Below, piece after piece: positions 23,884 through 29,006 of a DNA stretch of 32,037 bases; the stretch's first letter is position 1, and every line of letters starts with the position of its first letter. The translations under genes and the position numbers were made by a program. This stretch comes from an uncultured Christensenella sp. Its GTDB lineage: Bacteria > Bacillota > Clostridia > Christensenellales > CAG-917. The notes below the pieces were generated by a model. The model saw nothing but the letters and a program-made list of their open reading frames with translations, was not told where the DNA came from and did not search any database. Location: NCBI GenBank assembly GCA_910584155.1, contig CAJTYG010000014.1, positions 1 to 32,037 of the forward strand, read 5' to 3'.

Positions 23884-23912
23884 ATAATAGCAAACTATTC
23901 GCAAAATGTCAA
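23884..23912 (-). promoter_or_regulatory. Promoter of the recombinase gene
   Basis: On the minus strand: TTGACA (23907-23912), 17-bp spacer, TATTAT (23884-23889). The -35 lies in the centre of the palindrome 23896-23926. Confidence 0.75.
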
Positions 23913-23926
23913 ATATTTTGCGAATA
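23896..23926. other. 31-bp inverted repeat, candidate dif site or operator
   Basis: Perfect 11-bp arms TATTCGCAAAA and TTTTGCGAATA around a 9-bp centre (TGTCAAATA). Position beside the recombinase gene and arm length suit a Xer target. It could equally be an operator or a weak terminator for the gene ending at 24016. Confidence 0.5.
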
Positions 23927-24015
23927 AATGCCTCGTAAAACTGCCTTTAGCGGTGCATATGCGGCAAACGGCAACAGAGGGTATTTTGGTGTGATATTTA
24001 TTAAAAAGGGCGCAA

Positions 24016-24291
24016 TTATTTGCAATCGAAAACGTCCATTGCAAGCAAAAAACCAAGCCGAAATCCCTCTTTATAAAACACGTCGTTTTCGATGCTTTCG
24101 ATGCGTGAGAAGGTATCCCGATATTTTTTGAAGCAGTCACATTCGGGTTTATCCTTCAAGCTTTCGAGCAGGGCATTTTCGCATTTACTAAGCTCACTTA
24201 TTTTGTTTGCAAATTCCTGTCCGAAGTCAAAATCTTCGTAGTTTGGATAATTTCCGTAAAGAATGTCTAATATTGTAGATATACTTTTCAT
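24016..24291 (-). CDS. Small DUF6809-like protein
   Basis: 91 residues from ATG 24291, preceded by GGGGTG six bases upstream; GTG 24300 is an in-frame alternative. Resembles DUF6809 proteins: an N-terminal LYGNYPNYEDFDFGQEF segment, a helical middle with Cys residues (KPECDCF), and a C-terminal YKEGFRLGFLLAMDVF helix. Function unknown; cytosolic. It is divergent from an XRE regulator gene and its promoter is covered by operator-like palindromes, so it is probably the regulator's target. Confidence 0.65.
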   Translation of the reverse strand: MKSISTILDILYGNYPNYEDFDFGQEFANKISELSKCENALLESLKDKPECDCFKKYRDTFSRIESIENDVFYKEGFRLGFLLAMDVFDCK

Positions 24292-24303
24292 ATTGCGCAC
24301 CCC

Positions 24304-24373
24304 ATAACCTGTATTATGGTTATTATAACCTTAATTATGGTTATGTCAATACTTCTACCATAATTATGGTAGA
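24304..24373. promoter_or_regulatory. Three operator palindromes over a promoter
   Basis: Three related 20-bp palindromes with ACC...GGT arms: 24304-24323 (ATAACC-N8-GGTTAT), 24325-24344 (same arms) and 24354-24373 (TCTACCATAATTATGGTAGA, perfect). The first two centres are 21 bp apart, two helical turns. A minus-strand promoter TTGACA (24344-24349), 16 bp, TATAAT (24322-24327) has palindrome 2 as its spacer. Palindrome 3 ends eight bases before the XRE start codon. Confidence 0.8.
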
Positions 24374-24381
24374 CTGCTTTT

Positions 24382-24597
24382 ATGTCAAATGCTTACAGCG
24401 AAAGGATAAAAGAGCTTAGGCAAGCTGAAAAATTGTCACAAGCTCAACTTGCCGAAAAAACAGGGCTTAGTCAAAGTGCGATTGCAGCGTGGGAAGTAGG
24501 TACAAATTCACCCACCGCAACTGCTATTATCATTCTCGCAAAGTATTTTGATGTTACGTCTGATTATCTGCTCGGATTGTCCGACAATATGAATTGA
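24382..24597 (+). CDS. Small XRE-family HTH regulator
   Basis: 71 residues with a textbook Cro/CI helix-turn-helix: YSERIKELRQAEKLSQAQLAEKTGLSQSAIAAWEVGTNSPTATAIIILAKYFDVTSDYLLGL. No other domain. No ribosome site is apparent in front of the ATG. The operator immediately upstream suggests strong autorepression, and the two distal operators would silence the divergent DUF6809-like gene. Confidence 0.92.
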   Translation: MSNAYSERIKELRQAEKLSQAQLAEKTGLSQSAIAAWEVGTNSPTATAIIILAKYFDVTSDYLLGLSDNMN

Positions 24598-24650
24598 CAG
24601 TATAACACTATTTTTTTTTGTTATTTTAGTTAAATCATCTTAAAAATAGG

Positions 24651-24678
24651 TTGAATTTATCCTATAATTGTGTATAAT
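24651..24678 (+). promoter_or_regulatory. Promoter of the toxin-antitoxin pair
   Basis: TTGAAT, 16 bp, TATAAT, 16 bp before the antitoxin start. Confidence 0.7.
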
Positions 24679-24694
24679 ATCTTTGAGGTGTAAA

Positions 24695-24937
24695 ATGACT
24701 ATAGACACAAATCAAATCATTTCGATGACGGAAGCAAATCAAAACTTTTCGCAGGTTGTCAAAATTGCGGACAGAAACGGCAGGGCGGTTATATTCAAAA
24801 ATAACAAGCCCAAATATCTTATTGTCAATATCGAAGATAACCCCATCTTCGAGCTTTCCGACGATGAAAAAATCGACGTAGCGGCAAAGCGTGTGCTTGA
24901 GCGGTATCGTCCCGCATTTGAGGTATTGGCAAAATGA
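24695..24937 (+). CDS. Phd/YefM-family antitoxin
   Basis: 80 residues from ATG 24695, preceded by GAGGTG. The N-terminal part (ISMTEANQNFSQVVKIADRNGRAVIFKNNKPKYLIVN) is the Phd/YefM DNA-binding fold; the C-terminal 30 residues would wrap the toxin. It neutralises the Doc-like toxin encoded next and probably represses the operon with it. Its stop overlaps the toxin start by four bases (ATGA), the usual antitoxin-first arrangement. Confidence 0.88.
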   Translation: MTIDTNQIISMTEANQNFSQVVKIADRNGRAVIFKNNKPKYLIVNIEDNPIFELSDDEKIDVAAKRVLERYRPAFEVLAK

Positions 24938-25317
24938 TAAAGTTTGACGATAATAAGGTTTTATTACTGCACCAACTAATAACGCAAGAGACGGGCGGAA
25001 GTGCGGGCGTGCGTGATTTTGGGCTTTTGGACTCGGCTATAGAAAGCATTTATGCAACCTTTGACGGACAAGAGCTTTATCCGACAAAAGAGGAAAAAGC
25101 CGCAAGACTCGGGTTCAGCTTGATATCCAACCACGCATTTGTAGACGGCAATAAGCGCATAGGTATGTATGTTATGCTGACCTATTTGGAAGCTAACGGA
25201 ATACGTATAAATGCAGATAATGATGAAATAGTGAGGGTTGGCATTGCAGTTGCTTCCGGCACGATGAAGTATGACGATGTATTGGCGTGGGTACGTAAAG
25301 CGGAAAAGCTTAATTGA
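24934..25317 (+). CDS. doc: Doc-family (Fic fold) toxin
   Basis: 127 residues, the size of Doc. The Fic motif HAFVDGNKR is at 67-75 with the catalytic His, Asp and the Lys that distinguishes Doc kinases from AMPylating Fic proteins, which have Gly in that place. Phage P1 Doc phosphorylates EF-Tu and stops translation. The position before Asn-Lys is Gly as in Fic proteins (Doc of P1 has Ala), so the chemistry is not certain. A 17-bp sequence spanning the stop codon is repeated 68 bp downstream. Confidence 0.9.
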   Translation: MIKFDDNKVLLLHQLITQETGGSAGVRDFGLLDSAIESIYATFDGQELYPTKEEKAARLGFSLISNHAFVDGNKRIGMYVMLTYLEANGIRINADNDEIVRVGIAVASGTMKYDDVLAWVRKAEKLN

Positions 25318-25388
25318 GCGGAAAAATAATATTTATATAACGCAAGCCGTTCGATTAGGTGCAAAATATAAAAAAGCTTAATTGAGCG
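25304..25388 (+). repeat. 17-bp direct repeats flanking the doc 3' end
   Basis: AAAAGCTTAATTGAGCG occurs at 25304-25320, covering the doc stop codon, and at 25372-25388. The intervening DNA is AT-rich with no gene. Confidence 0.85.
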
Positions 25389-25494
25389 CAAAAGCAGTAA
25401 TTTTTAGCTTAAATTTCTCTAAATAGGTATATGAAATATTTTAAATATATATCAAAATTATAATAATCTATTATAACAATATAATAATTTAACT

Positions 25495-25522
25495 CAAGCC
25501 CGTCCGAATGTGGACGGGCTTG
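25495..25522. terminator. Terminator downstream of sigF
   Basis: CAAGCCCGTCC / GGACGGGCTTG stem with a six-base loop, next to the sigF stop. The T-run is modest on both strands; it probably ends the spoIIA operon. Confidence 0.7.
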
Positions 25523-25527
25523 CAATT

Positions 25528-26241
25528 TTATTCTATTTCTTCTTTAAATTTTTTCAGAATTTTGCTTTCGAGGCGGCTGACCTGCACCTGCGATACGCCG
25601 AGTTCCTTTGCGACCTCGCTTTGCGTTTTGTCACGGAAGTAGCGCAGTATGATGATTTTTCTTTCCCGTTCGGGCAGGTTTTGTATGCAGTCCTTTAGCA
25701 TAAGCGTATCGAGGCTTTCGTCGGGGGAGCTGTCGCCGACAATTTTATCGCCGAGCGAAGCGCCGTCCTCATCGCCGAGTGGCTCGGACAGCGACAAAAG
25801 ATAGTGCGTCGTATCCATTGCAAACACGATATCCTGCGGCTCGACGGCAAAGTGCTCGGCGAGCTCGTCAACGGACGGCTCGTCCTTGCCTGCCTTTTGC
25901 ACCTCGTCTATATACTGCGTTATCTTTGCGGACAGCGTTTTTGCCCAGCGTGACACCTTTACGGCGCCGTCGTCACGCAAAAACCGTTTAATCTCGCCGC
26001 TTATCAGCGGAACGGCGTAGGTGGAAAAGCGCACCCCGTACGACACGTCGAAATTCGCTATGGCTTTGACAAGTCCCATTGCGCCGAGCTGCATAAGGTC
26101 GTCGTATTCCAGACGTCCGTTAAAGCGTTTTACGATGGATTTGATGAGAGGGAGATTTTCCGCAATCAGTTTTTCTTTGGCATTATCGTCACCCTTTTGC
26201 GCCAAGGCTATCAGCGACAGGGTTTCCTCGTGACCAAGCAT
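25528..26241 (-). CDS. sigF: Forespore sigma factor SigF
   Basis: 237 residues. Region 2 is LIAENLPLIKSIVKRFNGRLEYDDLMQLGAMGLVKAIANFD plus FSTYAVPLISGEIKRFLRDDG. Region 3 is ISRW-like KVSRWAKTLSAKI. Region 4 is LPERERKIIILRYFRDKTQSEVAKELGVSQVQVSRLESKILKKF. The adjacent anti-sigma gene spoIIAB identifies it as SigF rather than SigG. It is the first compartment-specific sigma factor of the forespore. Start and the preceding stop overlap (TAATG). Confidence 0.94.
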   Translation of the reverse strand: MLGHEETLSLIALAQKGDDNAKEKLIAENLPLIKSIVKRFNGRLEYDDLMQLGAMGLVKAIANFDVSYGVRFSTYAVPLISGEIKRFLRDDGAVKVSRWAKTLSAKITQYIDEVQKAGKDEPSVDELAEHFAVEPQDIVFAMDTTHYLLSLSEPLGDEDGASLGDKIVGDSSPDESLDTLMLKDCIQNLPERERKIIILRYFRDKTQSEVAKELGVSQVQVSRLESKILKKFKEEIE

Positions 26242-26663
26242 TATCTGAACACCTTTTTCATCGTTACCGTCGTGCCTTCGCCGATTTTGGAGCGCACGGT
26301 CATCTCGTCCGTAAACGTCTCTATGATAGTAAATCCCATACCGCTGCGCTCATCGTCGGGGCGGGTGGTGTAAAATGGCTCTTTAGCCTCTTCCACGTTT
26401 GCGATACCGCAGCCGAAGTCCGTTACGCTGACGGTGATAGTGCGAGCTTCCTCGTCCACCTCGGCTAGCAGCTCTATTATCCCGCCCGCTTCGGAGTATG
26501 CGTGTACGACGGCATTTGTCACCGCCTCGCTCACGGCGGTCTTCAAGTCGTTTATTTCCTCAAGCGTAGGCGAGCAGCACAGAGCAAACGTCGCAACGGC
26601 GCTGCGGGCAAAAGCTTCGTTTTTTCCGCAAGAAAGCATTTTCATATCAAAAAAATTGTTCAT
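26241..26663 (-). CDS. spoIIAB: Anti-sigma F factor SpoIIAB
   Basis: 140 residues. GHKL kinase motifs: N box SEAVTNAVVHAY (Asn50), DFGCGI at 82-87, SGMGFTI at 108-114. Arg20 in NEAFAR matches the residue contacting SigF in Bacillus. It binds and inhibits SigF and phosphorylates SpoIIAA on serine with ATP. The AAGGAG site is at ideal distance. Translation is coupled to sigF by overlap. Confidence 0.95.
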   Translation of the reverse strand: MNNFFDMKMLSCGKNEAFARSAVATFALCCSPTLEEINDLKTAVSEAVTNAVVHAYSEAGGIIELLAEVDEEARTITVSVTDFGCGIANVEEAKEPFYTTRPDDERSGMGFTIIETFTDEMTVRSKIGEGTTVTMKKVFR

Positions 26664-26672
26664 AACAACTCC

Positions 26673-26981
26673 TTATTTCACTATCGGCACAAAGCTGTAA
26701 AGTCCGCTTGTGCGAAAAACCTTGTCCACCTGCGGCGGAACGTTTTTAAGCAGCAGCTCGGCACGCTTCTGCCGCAGCTTTTTGTATCTGCCTATGATTA
26801 GCCCAAAGCCCGTGCTGTCAATAAACGTCACGCTTTGCATATCGAGCGTCATCGAGCGAAATCCCTGTGCGTCGATAAGCTTGTCCAAGTCGTCACGCAG
26901 TGAGCGGGCAGTGTATTCGTCAATTTCACCCGTCAGCTTCACGCAAATATCGTTGCCGACTATTTTAAAATCAAGATCCAT
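26673..26981 (-). CDS. spoIIAA: Anti-anti-sigma factor SpoIIAA
   Basis: 102 residues, a single STAS domain. FIDSTGFGLIIGRYK places the phosphorylatable Ser at 56, equivalent to Ser58 of Bacillus SpoIIAA. The dephosphorylated form releases SigF from SpoIIAB; the phosphatase SpoIIE is not in the window. GGAGG lies five bases before ATG. First gene of the three-gene spoIIA operon. Unlike in Bacillus, dacF is not upstream; a tRNA cluster on the other strand is. Confidence 0.95.
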   Translation of the reverse strand: MDLDFKIVGNDICVKLTGEIDEYTARSLRDDLDKLIDAQGFRSMTLDMQSVTFIDSTGFGLIIGRYKKLRQKRAELLLKNVPPQVDKVFRTSGLYSFVPIVK

Positions 26982-27034
26982 ATTGCCTCCGTATGTAGGA
27001 TAGCAGATACCTATTTGCTAAAAATCGACGCTTT

Positions 27035-27041
27035 TGTCGCA
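27035..27041 (+). promoter_or_regulatory. Possible 0A box upstream of spoIIA
   Basis: TGTCGCA, inside TTTTGTCGCAAAA, is one base from the Spo0A box TGTCGAA and lies 54 bp before spoIIAA. A second near match, TGTCGAT, is at 27138-27144. I could not find a clear SigH promoter, so this is tentative. Confidence 0.3.
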
Positions 27042-27153
27042 AAAAACCGTATAGTGAAATATCTTGTCAAATGCCGCTTTTGCAAATAGCTTTAAAAAAT
27101 CGCAGAAGTTCAAAATTTTGCTCAAAATTTTCTAAAATGTCGATGAAAAATTA

Positions 27154-27182
27154 TTGACATAGCCGTTTTTTTATAGTATATT
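27154..27182 (+). promoter_or_regulatory. Promoter of the tRNA cluster
   Basis: TTGACA, 17 bp, TATATT; 27 bases upstream of tRNA-Pro. No further promoter of this quality is seen before tRNA-Tyr. Confidence 0.85.
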
Positions 27183-27209
27183 GTGTAGGTCGTCAACACA
27201 ACGGGTTTA

Positions 27210-27286
27210 CGGGGTGTAGCGCAGTTTGGTAGCGCATCTGCTTTGGGAGCAGAGGGTCGGGAGTTCGAATCTCTTCACCCCGACCA
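27210..27286 (+). tRNA. tRNA-Pro (TGG)
   Basis: Acceptor CGGGGTG/CACCCCG, anticodon stem TCTGC/GCAGA around TTTGGGA, encoded CCA. Confidence 0.97.
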
Positions 27287-27332
27287 CACAACCACATCTT
27301 TGTGCCGACAAAAGCTTCATAGATGTTGATTC

Positions 27333-27409
27333 GGGCCTTTAGCTCAGTTGGTTAGAGCAGTCGGCTCATAACCGATCGGTCCGCGGTTCGAGTCCGTGAA
27401 GGCCCACCA
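27333..27409 (+). tRNA. tRNA-Met (CAT)
   Basis: Acceptor GGGCCTT/AAGGCCC, loop CTCATAA, encoded CCA. The 1-72 pair is a normal G-C, so it is not an initiator. Whether it is elongator Met or a lysidine-modified Ile tRNA cannot be told by eye. Confidence 0.93.
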
Positions 27410-27431
27410 AAATCAATCATTCACATCTTGT

Positions 27432-27508
27432 GGCCCGGTAGTACAGTTGGTTAGTACGCCAGCCTGTCACGCTGGAGGTCAGGGGTTCGAGCCCCCTTCG
27501 GGTCGCCA
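27432..27508 (+). tRNA. tRNA-Asp (GTC)
   Basis: Acceptor GGCCCGG/TCGGGTC with two G-T pairs, loop CTGTCAC, encoded CCA with discriminator G. Confidence 0.96.
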
Positions 27509-27515
27509 AATAATT

Positions 27516-27549
27516 GTATGTGGCAGTGACAAATGTCACTGCCACATAC
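27516..27549 (+). other. Perfect 16-bp hairpin between tRNA genes
   Basis: GTATGTGGCAGTGACA / TGTCACTGCCACATAC around AA, between tRNA-Asp and tRNA-Phe, with no T-run after it. It may be a processing or attenuation structure in the pre-tRNA. Confidence 0.7.
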
Positions 27550-27592
27550 ATGAAAATCGTTTGTCAAAGCGAGGGATGCGTGTGGTTGATAC

Positions 27593-27668
27593 GCCTCGGT
27601 AGCTCAGGTGGTAGAGCAAGGGACTGAAAATCCCTGTGTCGGTGGTTCGAGTCCGCCCCGAGGCACCA
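27593..27668 (+). tRNA. tRNA-Phe (GAA)
   Basis: Acceptor GCCTCGG/CCGAGGC, loop CTGAAAA, encoded CCA. Confidence 0.97.
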
Positions 27669-27674
27669 TCTTAT

Positions 27675-27750
27675 GCTGGTGTAGCTCAACAGGCAGAGCA
27701 GCTGATTTGTAATCAGCAGGTTGATGGTTCGATTCCGTTCACCAGCTCCA
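27675..27750 (+). tRNA. tRNA-Thr (TGT)
   Basis: Acceptor GCTGGTG/CACCAGC, loop TTTGTAA, encoded CCA; six bases after tRNA-Phe. Confidence 0.97.
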
Positions 27751-27763
27751 AAATTTAATATAT

Positions 27764-27827
<64 letters not shown>

Positions 27828-27848
<21 letters not shown>

Positions 27849-28306
27849 CGAAAAAGCACACCGTATGGTGTGTTTTTTCACATAGTGGCGGGCGGGTGGA
27901 TTTGCGCAATTTTATAATTGCGCCCACGGCTCAGCCGTGCGAACCACCTTTCGGTGCTGACGCTCAGTGCTGCAATACATTCCGTATTCTAAATTTTTTT
28001 TAAGCGGCAGCTCTTCGCTATTAAACGAATCCACCCCTGCCCACCACGAAAAAACACACTGTACAGTGTGTTTTTTCACATAGTGGCGGGTAGGGTGGAT
28101 TTGCGCAATTTTATAATTGCGCCCACGGCGCAGCCGTGCGAACCACCTTTCGGTGCTGACCGCAAGCGAGGGGGATACAAGCATCTGTATTTGTATAGAC
28201 CGAGCGTAGCGGACGTAAGACGCTGCGAGCTGCAATACATTCCGTATTCTAAATTTTTTTTAAGCGGCAGCTCTTCGCTATTAAACGAATCCACCCCTGC
28301 CCACCA
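27828..28306 (+). repeat. Tandem units derived from tRNA-Tyr 3' end
   Basis: The 21-base tRNA-Tyr end (CGAATCCACCCCTGCCCACC plus A) occurs at 27828-27848, 28026-28046 and 28286-28306, bounding units of 198 and 260 bp. Each unit contains a terminator hairpin, an inverted degenerate copy of the tRNA 3' half interrupted by two small hairpins, and a shared AT-rich tail. Unit 2 has about 62 extra bases near 28160-28229. No gene is credible within. Confidence 0.85.
27857..27878 (+). terminator. Terminator of the tRNA cluster (unit 1)
   Basis: CACACC-GTAT-GGTGTG then T6. The unit 2 counterpart (about 28055-28076) reads CACACT-GTAC-AGTGTG then T6; the paired substitution keeps the stem. Confidence 0.9.
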
Positions 28307-28344
28307 TGTAAAACCCGAAACGAATTTCGTTTTCGGGTTTTACA
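28307..28344 (+). terminator. Long hairpin after the third tRNA-Tyr end
   Basis: Fourteen-base arms TGTAAAACCCGAAA / TTTCGGGTTTTACA enclosing a smaller CGAA/TTCG stem. It directly follows the last tRNA-Tyr-derived end. Confidence 0.75.
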
Positions 28345-28448
28345 ATGAAATTCGCCTGTCGGCGAGTGAAATACAACCTGCGTCGTATGAATTATCCCTT
28401 ACGGTATATGAAATATATTTCGCACATAAAGGCGAATTTTATTTCATT
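28344..28448. repeat. Element of 21-bp repeats with inverted ends
   Basis: 105 bp bounded by AATGAAATTCGCC and GGCGAATTTTATTTCATT. Inside, four units of 21 bp each begin TGAAAT or TGAATT at 28345, 28366, 28387 and 28408. Each unit centre tends to form a tiny palindrome, such as CGCCTGTCGGCG. No coding capacity. Confidence 0.75.
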
Positions 28449-28471
28449 GCGCAATAGTGATATTTCCTTAT

Positions 28472-28713
28472 TATGGCGCCCCTTAGTAAGGGGAGCTGTC
28501 ACCGCAGGTGACTGAGGGGATTGTCACCAAACAAGATAAAACAAGCGAATGCAAATTGAGCGAGATGACTTGCAACAATTTACGTGAAAGTGTGTAGCGC
28601 AGTTTTAGCTTGTGCGGTAGTAGCGAGAAAATCAAGTTAAAGCAACAAACCTGTCCAAAATTTGGACAGGTTTGCGCTAAATACGCCGATTTTCGAGCAG
28701 TGAGGGGATTGTC
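28472..28713 (+). repeat. Family B copy followed by duplicated end
   Basis: A family B copy (28472-28525) ends TGAGGGGATTGTC. The same end recurs at 28701-28713 after about 185 bp that include a 29-bp palindrome at 28646-28674 (CAAACCTGTCCAAA around one A). The inner DNA may be an insertion into the repeat. No gene is supported in it. Confidence 0.65.
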
Positions 28714-28735
28714 CACCAAAAGCATTATACCATTC

Positions 28736-28835
28736 CGTCATTGCGAGGAACGAAGTGACGAAGCAATCCAGAACGTGGGCTTATAAATGGTTGAAATGTC
28801 TGGATTGCTTCGGCAGTAAATGCCTCGCAATGACG
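28736..28835. mobile_element. MITE-like element, repeat family A, second full copy
   Basis: 100 bp with inverted ends CGTCATTGCGAGG / CCTCGCAATGACG. The inner arms GAAGCAATCCAGA / TCTGGATTGCTTC also pair, giving about 38 bp of imperfect terminal repeat. No transposase gene is in the window. Confidence 0.8.
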
Positions 28836-28905
28836 AATTTCATTTAAAGTGTCTGTCGATTTTTGAACGATTTTATAGTGGAAAATTTTGCAATATTGAA
28901 AACTA

Positions 28906-28934
28906 TTGACATATTAGCAGTTTGTGTTTAAAAT
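28906..28934 (+). promoter_or_regulatory. Promoter of the surface-protein gene
   Basis: TTGACA, 17 bp, TAAAAT; 72 bases before the start codon. AGGG lies six bases before that ATG. Confidence 0.75.
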
Positions 28935-29006
28935 GTATACGTATAAATATCGACATTATACAACAAATAACATACTGTATTACAAGCAAATAATATAGGG
29001 ATAGTT

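Noticed and set aside
28344..28448. Possible CRISPR array in the 21-bp repeats
   Set aside because: Units are contiguous without unique spacers, they diverge from each other, and no cas genes are present.
28068..28457. 129-codon plus-strand frame across the tRNA-Tyr units and the 21-bp repeats
   Set aside because: It joins unrelated repeat elements, has no ribosome site and reads through hairpins and a terminator.
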